NCBI GenBank assembly: GCA_050249835.1
Contig: JBFWPT010000044.1
Location: 1-34,088 of the forward strand
DNA from: Miltoncostaea sp050249835
Lineage (GTDB): Bacteria > Actinomycetota > Thermoleophilia > Miltoncostaeales > Miltoncostaeaceae
Reading direction: 5' to 3'
Length of the DNA stretch: 34,088 nucleotides
Below, piece after piece: positions 22,700-30,846 of the stretch (positions are counted from its first letter, which is position 1; every line of letters begins with the position of its first letter). The position numbers and the translations under genes are program-made. The notes beneath the pieces were generated by a model, which was not told the origin of the DNA, made no database searches, and worked only from the letters and a program-made list of their open reading frames with translations.

Positions 22700-24544
22700 G
22701 TGGCCATGACCCCGCCCGAGACCCCGGCGCGTGCCCCCCGGCTCCCCTACATGCCGGGCGTGGACGGGCTGCGGACGCTCGCCGTGGGGTCCGTCGTGGC
22801 GTACCACGCGGGGGCGACCTGGCTGCCCGGCGGCTTCCTCGGGGTCGACGTCTTCCTGGTGATCAGCGGCTACCTGATCACCTCGCTCCTGCTGGCCGAG
22901 CAGAAGGCCACGGGGCGGATCGACGTGCTCCGGTTCTGGCTGCGCCGCGCCCGGCGGCTGCTGCCCGCCGTCTTCGTGATGATGGCCATCGTCCTCGCGT
23001 GGATGGTGATCTTCCACCACGACGAGGTGGGGCGGCTGCGCGGGGCCGTGGTGGCCTCGGTCTTCTACGTCGTCAACTGGTACCAGGTCGTCGCCGACGT
23101 CTCGTACTTCGAGCAGTTCGCGCGGCCCTCGGTGTTCCTGCACCTGTGGTCGCTCGCGGTCGAGGAGCAGTTCTACCTCATCTGGCCGCCGGTCCTGGCC
23201 CTGCTCATCATGCGCATCGGGCCCCGCCGCGTCTTCCACGTCGTGGTCGCCGGCATCGTCGCGTCGACCGTCCTGGCGTGGGTCCTGTTCGAGCCCTTCG
23301 TCGACCCGTCGCGCATCTACTACGGCACGGACACCCGGGCCGGCGGCCTGCTGGTGGGCGTCGCCCTCGCGTTCCTCTGGCCCGCCAGCCGGCTGGGCCG
23401 GGCGGGGGAGTCGGCGAACCGCCCGCTGCTCGACGCGCTCGGGGTCTCGGCGCTCGTCGCGCTGCTCGCGATCATGGCCTGGATGGGCGAGTTCGACTCG
23501 TCCCTCTACCAGGGCGGGTTCCTGCTCGTCGCGGTCGTGACCGCGGTCGTGCTCGCCGTCGTCGCCCACCCGCGGTCGCTGCTCGGCAAGGGCTTCGCCT
23601 GGGCCCCGCTCGTCTGGCTCGGCAAGCGCTCGTACAGCATCTACCTGTGGCACTGGCCGGTGCTCATGCTGAGCCGCGGGGACCAGGACGTGCCGTTCGA
23701 CGGCCCCGCGCTGGTGGCCCTGCAGCTCGCCCTCACCGTCGGCCTGGCGTCCGCGTCCTACCGGTTCGTGGAGGAGCCGTTCCGCAAGCACGGCTTCGCC
23801 GGCATCCGGGCGTGGCTCCGGACGCCCGGGCGGGACGGGCGCCGCCGCCGCACCGCCGCGGCGGCCACCGGCCTCGCGACGGTGATCGTCGCGCTGTTCG
23901 TCGCCTTCCTGCCGGCGCAGACGCCGACGATCGAGGGCATCCCGCCGGCCTCGGCCGCCATCACGCCCGGCACGCCGCGGCCGGACCTCTCCCGCACCCC
24001 GGGCCCCACCGCAGGCGGGCCGGCCCGCGACGGCGACCCCGCGAAGCCCGCGCGCAAGCCGGTGCGCGGCCCCGTGCTGGCGGTCGGCGACTCGGTGATG
24101 GTGGGCGCGGCCCCGGCGCTGCGCGGCGTCCTCGGCCCGCGGGTGCAGATCGACGCCTCCGTCGCCCGCCAGTTCGACGTCGCGGCCTCGGCGACCATCG
24201 CCGACCTGAAGCTCGTGAAGCCGAAGATCGTGGTGCTCCATCTCGGCACGAACGGCTACGTCCCGTTCGAGGGGCTCGAGGCGCTGCTGGACGACCTGGA
24301 GCCCCTCCCGGTGGTGCTCGTGACGGTGCGCGTCGACAAGCCGTGGGAGGGCTCGGTCAACGACGCGCTGGCGTACGCCGCCGAACGCCGCAAGAACGTC
24401 TTCCTGGCCGACTGGCACGCGGCCACCGACGGGCGGGGCGACCTGCTCGTCGATGGGGTCCACGCGAACACCGAGGGCCAGAGGCTCTACGCGCAGACGA
24501 TCATGGCGGCGCTCCGCAGGGCCGTGAACGCGCCCGCGTCCTGA
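22700..24544 (+). CDS. Acyltransferase-3 membrane protein with C-terminal SGNH domain (OatA/OafA-like)
   Basis: This 614-residue protein has an N-terminal acyltransferase-3 domain of about ten helices (residues 20-365), starting MPGVDGLRTLAVGSVVAYH with the catalytic-type His36, then FLGVDVFLVISGYLIT and HLWSLAVEEQFYLIWP. A further helix lies near 391-410, then a Pro/Thr-rich linker, and an SGNH esterase-like domain from about 455 with GDSVMVG, LGTNGY and DGVHAN. This layout moves an acetyl group across the membrane and places it on cell-wall peptidoglycan or an extracellular sugar. The acceptor is not determined. The start is GTG 22700 or ATG 22706. The N-terminal part is cytoplasmic. Confidence 0.92.
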   Translation: MAMTPPETPARAPRLPYMPGVDGLRTLAVGSVVAYHAGATWLPGGFLGVDVFLVISGYLITSLLLAEQKATGRIDVLRFWLRRARRLLPAVFVMMAIVLAWMVIFHHDEVGRLRGAVVASVFYVVNWYQVVADVSYFEQFARPSVFLHLWSLAVEEQFYLIWPPVLALLIMRIGPRRVFHVVVAGIVASTVLAWVLFEPFVDPSRIYYGTDTRAGGLLVGVALAFLWPASRLGRAGESANRPLLDALGVSALVALLAIMAWMGEFDSSLYQGGFLLVAVVTAVVLAVVAHPRSLLGKGFAWAPLVWLGKRSYSIYLWHWPVLMLSRGDQDVPFDGPALVALQLALTVGLASASYRFVEEPFRKHGFAGIRAWLRTPGRDGRRRRTAAAATGLATVIVALFVAFLPAQTPTIEGIPPASAAITPGTPRPDLSRTPGPTAGGPARDGDPAKPARKPVRGPVLAVGDSVMVGAAPALRGVLGPRVQIDASVARQFDVAASATIADLKLVKPKIVVLHLGTNGYVPFEGLEALLDDLEPLPVVLVTVRVDKPWEGSVNDALAYAAERRKNVFLADWHAATDGRGDLLVDGVHANTEGQRLYAQTIMAALRRAVNAPAS

Positions 24545-24645
24545 CCCCCGGAGGGACGCGATGCGGGCCGTGACCCCGCCCTGACCGCGACGCGACGGGG
24601 GCAGGCGTACCGTCGTCGTCGCCGGTCCGAGGGTTCCATCGCCAC

Positions 24646-24673
24646 GGCCCGCCGCGCCAGGCGCGCGGCCCGC
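24646..24673. terminator. Weak hairpin after the acyltransferase gene
   Basis: GGCCCGCCGCGCC (24646-24658) and an imperfect complementary arm at 24661-24672 can fold, about 100 bases after the acyltransferase stop. No T tract follows. The rest of 24545-24737 holds no gene I can support. Confidence 0.25.
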
Positions 24674-24695
24674 TCCGCCCGGCATGGGGTCCGGG

Positions 24696-24798
24696 GTTCG
24701 CAGGGCTGCATACGCCACGGTCACGGTCGCACGGGTCTAGAGTGCTTTCCAGTGCTGGGTTGCGGAGCCCCGCGCGGGGTTCTGCGAAGGCTGCGAAC
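24696..24798 (+). promoter_or_regulatory. Promoter and repeat array of the RamB/PrpR-like gene
   Basis: TAGAGT (24738-24743) is a -10 box. GTTCGCAG (24696-24703) upstream of it is the exact inverse of CTGCGAAC (24791-24798) downstream, and a further CTGCGAA is at 24782-24788. These copies flank the transcription start and could be autoregulatory sites. RamB-type proteins are known to bind GCAA-containing sites. Confidence 0.45.
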
Positions 24799-24817
24799 GC
24801 GGGGGGCGGGCGTGAGG

Positions 24818-26230
24818 ATGAAGCTGTTCGCCGGGAGGCGCCTGCGGCGCGCCCGCGAGGCCCGCGGGCTGAGCCAGGCCGCGCTGGCGCGCCGCATCGG
24901 GTTCTCGCCGAGCTACCTCAACCAGATCGAGCACGACCAGCGGCCGCTGACCGTCCCCGTCCTGCTGCGCCTGGCCGCCGAGCTGGACATCGACGCCCGC
25001 GAGCTGTCGGACGACGACGGCCGCCTGGTGGCCGACGTCGCGGCCGCCCTCGCCGACCCCGTGGCCGTGGCGGCGGGCACCGTGCCCGCGGACGACATCG
25101 CCGAGGTGGCGGCCGCCTTCCCCGAGGTCGCCCGCGCGCTCGTCGCGCTGCAGCGGCGCGCCACGGACGCCGGCCGGCGGGTGGAGGAGATGGCCGTGGG
25201 GATGGGCGCGCGGATGCCGGAGGGCGCCGCGCTGCCCGTGTCGCCGCACGACGAGGTGCTCGACTTCGTCTACGACAACCACAACCACTTCCCGGAGCTC
25301 GACGCCGCGGCCGAGCGGATCGCGGCGCAGACCGGCGCCCGGCCCACGGAACTGGGGGCCCTGCTCGCCGCCCGGCACGGCGTGCGGGTGGAGGACGGCC
25401 CGCCGGGGGGCGACCGGCGCCGGTACGACCCGGCCGGCCGCACCCTCCGCATCGGCCCCGGCCTGGACGGCGGCCGCCGGGCGTTCCAGCTCGCGTCCCA
25501 GTGGGCGCTGCTGGAGCACGGGGAGGCCCTCGACCGGCTGGCCGCGCCCCTGTCGGGCCGCGAGTCGCGGGCCCTCGCGCGGATCGGCCTGGCGAGCTAC
25601 TTCGCCGGCGCGGTGGTGCTGCCGTACCGGGCCTTCCACGGCGCCGCCGAGGAGATGGGCTACGACATCGCGCTCCTCTCCGAGCGCTTCGGCGTCTCCA
25701 TCGAGACGGTGTGCCACCGCCTCAGCACCCTCCAGCGGCCCGGGCTCGAAGGGGTCCCGTTCTTCTTCGTGCGGGTCGACCGGGCCGGGAACATCTCCAA
25801 GCGCCACTCGGCCACCGACTTCCACTTCGCCCGGACCGGCGGGACCTGCCCGCTCTGGAACGTCTACGAGGCGTTCTCCGCGCCGGGCCGCTTCGTGACC
25901 CAGGTGGCCCGCGTCCCGGACGGGCGCACCTACTTCTGGGTGGCGCGCACCGTCGGGCGCCGTGAGGGCGGGTGGGGCAGCCCCGGCGTCGAGTTCGCCC
26001 TCGGCCTCGGCTGCGACGTCCGCCACGCAGGCCGCCTCGTGTACGCGCGGGGGCTGGACCTGGAGGACCCCGGGGCCGCCGTCCCCATCGGGCCGGGCTG
26101 CCGGCTCTGCGAGCGCACCGACTGCCCCCAACGGGCCTTCCCGCTCCTCGGCCGGCCCCTGGAGGCCGACGCCGACCGCGCCGCGCTCGCCCCCTACCCC
26201 ACCGCCGCCGTCACCGCCCCGGCGCGGTGA
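24818..26230 (+). CDS. RamB/PrpR-like XRE-family regulator of short-chain fatty-acid metabolism
   Basis: This 470-residue protein has an XRE helix-turn-helix (residues about 3-60, LRRAREARGLSQAALARRIGFSPSYLNQIEHDQRPLTV), a DUF955-like middle part and the DUF2083 C-terminal domain. The C-terminal cysteines Cys428, Cys431 and Cys436 (GCRLCERTDCPQRAFP) match those that hold a 4Fe-4S cluster in mycobacterial PrpR. Family members sense acyl-CoA and control the glyoxylate or methylcitrate cycle. I start at ATG 24818 where homology begins. An in-frame GTG at 24752 sits eight bases after the TAGAGT box and could give a leaderless, 22-residue longer form. No metabolic target is adjacent, and it converges on a hydrolase gene. 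Confidence 0.9.
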   Translation: MKLFAGRRLRRAREARGLSQAALARRIGFSPSYLNQIEHDQRPLTVPVLLRLAAELDIDARELSDDDGRLVADVAAALADPVAVAAGTVPADDIAEVAAAFPEVARALVALQRRATDAGRRVEEMAVGMGARMPEGAALPVSPHDEVLDFVYDNHNHFPELDAAAERIAAQTGARPTELGALLAARHGVRVEDGPPGGDRRRYDPAGRTLRIGPGLDGGRRAFQLASQWALLEHGEALDRLAAPLSGRESRALARIGLASYFAGAVVLPYRAFHGAAEEMGYDIALLSERFGVSIETVCHRLSTLQRPGLEGVPFFFVRVDRAGNISKRHSATDFHFARTGGTCPLWNVYEAFSAPGRFVTQVARVPDGRTYFWVARTVGRREGGWGSPGVEFALGLGCDVRHAGRLVYARGLDLEDPGAAVPIGPGCRLCERTDCPQRAFPLLGRPLEADADRAALAPYPTAAVTAPAR

Positions 26231-26231
26231 C
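26210..26231. terminator. 22-bp hairpin holding overlapping convergent stops
   Basis: GTCACCGC (26210-26217) and GCGGTGAC (26224-26231) are perfect 8-bp arms with a 6-base loop. The hydrolase stop (TCA on plus, 26211-26213) is in one arm and the regulator stop TGA (26228-26230) is at the mirror position in the other. The two genes overlap by 20 bp across it. Confidence 0.6.
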
Positions 26232-27017
26232 CCCCAGGATGAGCTGGGCCGTCTCCAGCGGGAGCTCGAGCTGGGGCGCGTGGCCGGCGCCGCCGAGCTC
26301 GACCCAGTCGGCGTGCGGGAGCCAGTCGCGCCGGTATCGGACCGCCGCCGCCGGCCATTCGAGCAGCCGGTCCTCCGTACCCCAGACGATCCGCACCGGG
26401 CAGTCGACCGCGGCCGCGTCGAGCGTCCAGCCGTCCCGGCGGGCGGCGGCGTCGAGGGCCTCCAGGCCGCTGCAGGCGGCGGCGCCCCGGATGACGTGGG
26501 CGACGAGATCCGCCGGCAACCCGGATGCATCGCCGACGACGCTCGCGAGGGCCTTGGCGCGGCCGCGGGGCGTGGAGGCCGCGGCGTCGGCGTGGGGCGC
26601 CGCCGCCCGCGCGGCGGCCTGGGTGGCGAGCACGGCATCGAGGGTCGCGTGGGCCGCCGGATCGCCCGCCTCCCACCCCCCGGCCGGGGCGAGGGCGACC
26701 ACCGACCGCGCCCGCCCCCGGGCGGCGAGGCGCAGGGCGAGGTGCCCGCCGAGCGAGTTGCCGGCGATGTGGGCCGTCTCCAGGCCCTCGGCGTCGAGCA
26801 TGGACGCGACCGCATCGACCACGCCGTCCGCGTCCGCGCCCGGAGCCAGGGGCGGGCCGCCCGCGTGCCCGGGGAGCGTCGGCGCGAACACGGCGTGCCG
26901 CTCCTGCAGGGCCGGCAGCACCAGCTCCCAGGTGCGCCAGGTGTCGGTGATGCCGTGCAGCAGCACCAGCGGCGGGCCGGAGCCGCCCCGGTGGGCGGGG
27001 GTGAAGCGGGTGTCCAC
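26211..27017 (-). CDS. Alpha/beta hydrolase
   Basis: This 268-residue hydrolase has the oxyanion-hole motif LLHGITDTWRTWE, the nucleophile elbow GNSLGG with Ser88, the acid Asp216 (GTEDRLLEW) and the base His246 (GGAGHAPQ), a complete Ser-Asp-His triad. A cap region of about 60 residues rich in Ala lies between strands 6 and 7. The substrate is unknown (ester or C-C bond hydrolase). The start is GTG 27017, seven bases after TAGCGT, so it is probably leaderless. It is divergent from the second LigD polymerase with only 39 bp between start codons, and overlaps the RamB-like gene at its 3' end. Confidence 0.9.
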   Translation of the reverse strand: MDTRFTPAHRGGSGPPLVLLHGITDTWRTWELVLPALQERHAVFAPTLPGHAGGPPLAPGADADGVVDAVASMLDAEGLETAHIAGNSLGGHLALRLAARGRARSVVALAPAGGWEAGDPAAHATLDAVLATQAAARAAAPHADAAASTPRGRAKALASVVGDASGLPADLVAHVIRGAAACSGLEALDAAARRDGWTLDAAAVDCPVRIVWGTEDRLLEWPAAAVRYRRDWLPHADWVELGGAGHAPQLELPLETAQLILGVTAPGR

Positions 27018-27056
27018 GGGTGGGACGCTACGGGGCCGTGCGGGTAGCTTCCCGCC
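27018..27056. promoter_or_regulatory. 39-bp divergent leaderless promoter pair
   Basis: All DNA between GTG 27017 (minus) and ATG 27057 (plus) is 39 bp. It holds TAGCGT for the hydrolase (27030-27025, minus, seven bases to the start) and TAGCTT for LigD (27045-27050, plus, six bases to the start). The two -10 boxes are 14 bp apart, so each promoter's upstream region lies in the other gene's coding sequence. Confidence 0.6.
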
Positions 27057-27977
27057 ATGGCCGCGGCGAGCGACGCCCAGGTGCGCGCGGGACGGCGCAC
27101 GATCCGCATCTCCAGCGCCGGCCGGGCGGTGTTCCCGGCGGACGGCATCACCAAGCTCGACCTGGCCCGCCACTACGCGGCGGTGGGCCCGCTCATGGTC
27201 CCGCTGGTGCGCGGCCGGCCCCTCGCCCTGGAGGTGCGGCCCAAGGGGATCGGCGGAGAGGGCTTCTTCCTCAAGGCCGTGCCCGGCCACTTCCCGGAGT
27301 GGATCCACACCGCCGACGTGCCGAAGCGCGAGGGCGGCACCATCCGGCAGGCCCTCGGCGACGACGTCGCGACCCTCGTCTACCTGGCCGGGCAGAACGC
27401 GGTCACCCCGCACGTGTGGACCGCCCGGGCCGACCGGCTGGAGCAGCCGGACCGGATCGTCTTCGACATCGACCCGGCGGACGACGACTTCTCCTTCGTG
27501 CGCGACACGGCCCGCCGGCTCGGCGCGCTCCTGCGCGACCTGGGCCTCGGGGCCTTCGCCATGACCACCGGCTCGCGCGGCCTGCACGTCGTCACGCCCC
27601 TGCGCCGCGGCGCGACCTACGACGAGGTCCACGCCTTCGCCCACGCGGTGGCCACGGCGATGGTGCGCCGCGACCCGGGCCGCCTCACCGTCGAGTTCCG
27701 CAAGGCCGAGCGCGACGGCCGCCTCTACCTCGACATCGGGCGCAACTCCTACGGGCAGCATGCCGTCGCGCCCTACGCGGTGCGCGCCCGCGACGGCGCG
27801 CCGGTCGCGACGCCGCTGCGCTGGGAGGAGCTCGACGACGACGCGCTCGGCCCGCGGCGCTGGGACGTCCGCACGATCGGGGCGAGGATGGAGGAGGCGG
27901 GCGACCCCTGGGAGGGGATGGCCGCGACCGCCCGGGCGGTCGGGCCCGCGGCGCGCGCGCTGGAGGACGCGGGATGA
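27057..27977 (+). CDS. LigD-type polymerase/primase domain protein, copy 2
   Basis: This 306-residue stand-alone polymerase domain is paralogous to the protein at 10991-12010. The metal-binding acidic residues are Asp137 and Asp139 (IVFDIDPADD) with Asp226 (LYLDIGRN). TTGSRGLHVVTPL supplies the nucleotide-binding His. The N-terminal ISSAGRAVFPADGITKLDLARHYAAVGPLMVP is typical of the family. The two copies differ widely in sequence, which suggests distinct roles or separate origins rather than a recent duplication. No ligase or nuclease part is attached. ATG 27057 is leaderless by prediction. Its stop overlaps the PfkB start (ATGA). Confidence 0.92.
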   Translation: MAAASDAQVRAGRRTIRISSAGRAVFPADGITKLDLARHYAAVGPLMVPLVRGRPLALEVRPKGIGGEGFFLKAVPGHFPEWIHTADVPKREGGTIRQALGDDVATLVYLAGQNAVTPHVWTARADRLEQPDRIVFDIDPADDDFSFVRDTARRLGALLRDLGLGAFAMTTGSRGLHVVTPLRRGATYDEVHAFAHAVATAMVRRDPGRLTVEFRKAERDGRLYLDIGRNSYGQHAVAPYAVRARDGAPVATPLRWEELDDDALGPRRWDVRTIGARMEEAGDPWEGMAATARAVGPAARALEDAG

Positions 27978-28900
27978 GCGCCGCCCCGACCGTCTCGGTC
28001 CTGGCCTGCGCGCCGACGCTGATGGTCGTGGTGGAGCGCGACCCCTCCGGCTCCGTCGTCGAGATCCACCTCCACGCCGGGGGTCAGGGCTTCTGGGCCT
28101 CGCGGATGTCCGCCCGCCTCGGCGCCACCACGCACCTCGTCGGCCCCTTCGCCGGCGAGCCCGGCACGTCGCTGCGCGCGCTCGTGGAGGCCGAGGGCCT
28201 GGAGGTCCACGCGGTGCCGGCGCTGTCGCCCAACGGCGTCTGGGTGTCCGACGGCGCCGAGGGCGAGGCCGCGTCGATCGCCGAGGTGCCGGTGCCCCGC
28301 CTCTCGCGGCACGAGGCCGACGGCCTGGTGTCGGCCATGCTCGCGCACGGCCTCAGGACGCGCGTCTCGGTGCTCACCGGGAGCCCGCCCGGCGTGCTGG
28401 ACGGCGAGCGCTACGGCCGCCTCGCCCACGACCTCCACGCGGTCGGCGGCACCGTCCTCGCGGACCTCTCCGGGGACCAGCTCGAGCACGCCGTCGAGGG
28501 AGGGGTCGACGTGCTGAAGGTCGCCCACGACGAGCTCGCCGCGCTGGGCCTGGCCGAGGGCGACGACGAGGAGGCGCTGCTGGAGGGCGCGCGCGAGCTG
28601 CGGCGCCGCGGCACCGGCACCGTGGTCGTCTCGCGCGCGGACGAGCCCCTGCTCGCGGTGACCCCGGACGGCGAGCTGCGCGTGGACGTGCCGGAGTTCC
28701 GGCCGGCCAACCACCGCGGCGCGGGCGACTCGATGACCGGCGCGCTCGCGGCGCGGCTCGCCGCCGGGTCCCCGATCGAGGAGGCGCTGCGCTGGGCCGT
28801 GGCCGCCGGGGCGCTCAACGTCACCCGCCACGGCCTCGGCAGCGGCGACACCACGGCCATCGCGCAGCTGGCCGAGGGGGTGCGGGTCAGCCGGGCGTGA
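27974..28900 (+). CDS. PfkB-family (ribokinase-like) sugar kinase
   Basis: This 308-residue kinase has the PfkB signature: a Gly-rich substrate region HAGGQGFWASRMSARLG (residues 35-50) and the anion-hole/catalytic motif NHRGAGDSMTGAL with Asp252. Its sequence is nearest in feel to the 1-phosphofructokinase/tagatose-6-phosphate kinase branch, though GGQGFWAS differs from the usual GGKGxNxA. It would phosphorylate a sugar or sugar phosphate in the cytoplasm. The ATG overlaps the LigD polymerase stop, so the two are translated together, an odd pairing with no obvious pathway. It converges on the exporter gene, overlapping it by 14 bp. Confidence 0.88.
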   Translation: MSAAPTVSVLACAPTLMVVVERDPSGSVVEIHLHAGGQGFWASRMSARLGATTHLVGPFAGEPGTSLRALVEAEGLEVHAVPALSPNGVWVSDGAEGEAASIAEVPVPRLSRHEADGLVSAMLAHGLRTRVSVLTGSPPGVLDGERYGRLAHDLHAVGGTVLADLSGDQLEHAVEGGVDVLKVAHDELAALGLAEGDDEEALLEGARELRRRGTGTVVVSRADEPLLAVTPDGELRVDVPEFRPANHRGAGDSMTGALAARLAAGSPIEEALRWAVAAGALNVTRHGLGSGDTTAIAQLAEGVRVSRA

Positions 28901-30836
28901 GCCCCGCCGCGGTCGGCCGCGGCATCGCGTCGGGCGCCAGCCGGGCGCAGAGATCGCGCAGCTCCGCGTGCCGCTCCGGCGACCAGCCGCCGAGCAGATC
29001 CTCGAGCTCCTCGCGGTACGCCGCCAGCAGCGCGTCCGCCAGGCGCGCCCCCTCGGGCGTCGGCTCCCGCCCGCCGGCGCCGGCGGCCACCAGCTCCCGC
29101 TCCTGCAGCTCGGCGGCGGCGGCCCTCAGCACCCCGGGATCGGCGGAGTGCGCGAGGGCGAGCGCGTCCGGGTCGAGGGCGGGATCGTCCCGCAGGCGCA
29201 CCAGGAGCCATCCCTCGGCGGGCGGCAGGTCCGATCCGGCGCGCCGGGCGGTCGCGCGGAACGTCTCCCGCAGCGCCTCGCGGCCGATGAGGATGTCGAG
29301 CGCCTTCGTCAGCTCCCGGAGCGACGACCGCTCCGACGGCACGGCGAACGCCTCGGTCACGCCCGCGGTCGTCACGGTCTCGCGCAGCGGCAGCTCGCGG
29401 ATGAGCCAGGTGAGCCCGAAGGCGGCGAGGCTCACCGCGGCGGCGACCAGGAACACGACCGACAACGCGTCGACGTAGGCGTCCGGGCCGGCGATGCCCT
29501 GCTCCGCGTCGGAGGTGAGGCGGGCGGCGAAGACGGCGCCGAGCAGGGCCGTCCCCAGCGACCCGCCGATCGAGCGGAAGAGGGTCGCCCCGGAGGTCGC
29601 GACGCCGAGGTCCTCGTAGGGCACGGCGTTCTGCACCGCGAGCACGAGCACCTGCATCGTGAGGCCGAGGCCCACCCCGAGGACGGCCATGTAGAGGCCC
29701 ATCACCAGGTCGGGCGTGTCCGCCTCGAGCCGCGAGAGCAGCAGCAGCCCGACGGTGGCGAGCGCCGTGCCAACGATGGGGTACCAGCGGTAGCGGCCGG
29801 TGCGGGTGATCGCCTGGCCGGTCGCGATGGAGGCGATGAGCAGGCCGCCCATCAGGGGCAGCAGGTGCAGCCCGGACTCCGTCGGGCTCTGGCCCTTCAC
29901 GACCTGCTGGAACAGCGGCAGGTAGGTGATCGCCCCGAACATCGCGAAGCCGATGACGAACCCGACGGCGCCGGTCGTGACGAAGACCGGGTTGCGGAAG
30001 AGGCGCGGGGCGAGCACCGGCTCGGCGGCCCGCCGCTCCACGACCACGAAGAGGACGGTCGAGGCGACCGTGACCACCCCGAGCGCGACGATCGGCGCGG
30101 AGCCCCACGCGTAGGACTCGCCGCCGAGCGTCGTGAGCAGCACGACCGCGCTCAGCGCGACGGCGAGCAGGACCGTCCCCATGTAGTCGATGCGGTGCCG
30201 GGTGCGGTCCAGCGGGGCGGGCAGCGCGACGGCCAGCACGATCAGGGCCGCCAGCCCCAGCGGGACGTTGATGAAGAAGATCCAGCGCCAGTCCCAGCTC
30301 GACGTGAGGAAGCCGCCGAGCAGCGGGCCCGCGACGCTCGCGGCGCCGAACACGGCGCCGAACAGCCCCACGTAGCGGCCGCGCTCGCGCGGGGAGACGA
30401 TGTCGCCGATCGCGGCCTGGGCGCCCACCATCAGCCCGCCGCCGCCGAGGCCCTGGATCGCCCGGAACACGATGAGCTGGGTCATCCCCTGGGCGAGGCC
30501 GCAGAGGATGGAGCCGACGAGGAAGATCACGACCGCCGCCTGCAGGATCACCCGGCGGCCGTACAGGTCCCCGAGCTTGCCGTAGAGCGGCGTGACCACC
30601 GTCTGCGCGAGCAGGTAGGCCGTGACCACCCACGAGATGTGCTCGAGCCCGCCGAGGTCCTCGACGATCGTGGGCAGGGCTGTCGCGACGATCGTCTGGT
30701 CGAGCGCCGCCAGCAGCATCACCAGCAGCAGCGCCCCGATCACGACGCGCACGCGGCCGCCGCCGGGCGCGCCGGCCGCGCTCGGCGGGCCCGGCACGCT
30801 CACGCCAGGGCGCCCCACCGGGCCATCGTCGCACAC
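28887..30836 (-). CDS. DHA2-type MFS drug exporter with C-terminal winged-helix-like extension
   Basis: This 649-residue protein has 14 predicted helices (about 30-490) with MFS motifs: LDQTIVATALPTI in helix 1, GKLGDLYGRR (motif A) after helix 2 and GGFLTSSWDWRWIFFINVP (motif C region). This is the EmrB/QacA family of proton-driven multidrug exporters. Beyond the last helix is a soluble tail of about 150 residues with RAAAAELQERELVAAGAGGREPTPEGARLADALL, which looks like a MarR-type winged helix. The start is GTG 30836 (GGGAGG only three bases upstream) or GTG 30800. It lies 10 bp after the dioxygenase stop, in one operon. Confidence 0.88.
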   Translation of the reverse strand: MCDDGPVGRPGVSVPGPPSAAGAPGGGRVRVVIGALLLVMLLAALDQTIVATALPTIVEDLGGLEHISWVVTAYLLAQTVVTPLYGKLGDLYGRRVILQAAVVIFLVGSILCGLAQGMTQLIVFRAIQGLGGGGLMVGAQAAIGDIVSPRERGRYVGLFGAVFGAASVAGPLLGGFLTSSWDWRWIFFINVPLGLAALIVLAVALPAPLDRTRHRIDYMGTVLLAVALSAVVLLTTLGGESYAWGSAPIVALGVVTVASTVLFVVVERRAAEPVLAPRLFRNPVFVTTGAVGFVIGFAMFGAITYLPLFQQVVKGQSPTESGLHLLPLMGGLLIASIATGQAITRTGRYRWYPIVGTALATVGLLLLSRLEADTPDLVMGLYMAVLGVGLGLTMQVLVLAVQNAVPYEDLGVATSGATLFRSIGGSLGTALLGAVFAARLTSDAEQGIAGPDAYVDALSVVFLVAAAVSLAAFGLTWLIRELPLRETVTTAGVTEAFAVPSERSSLRELTKALDILIGREALRETFRATARRAGSDLPPAEGWLLVRLRDDPALDPDALALAHSADPGVLRAAAAELQERELVAAGAGGREPTPEGARLADALLAAYREELEDLLGGWSPERHAELRDLCARLAPDAMPRPTAAGLTPG

Positions 30837-30846
30837 CCCCCTCCCG

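Noticed and set aside
28411..30834. An 807-codon minus-strand frame overlapping the exporter and the PfkB region
   Set aside because: It is out of frame with the exporter, has no hydrophobic helices and crosses the real PfkB gene antisense.
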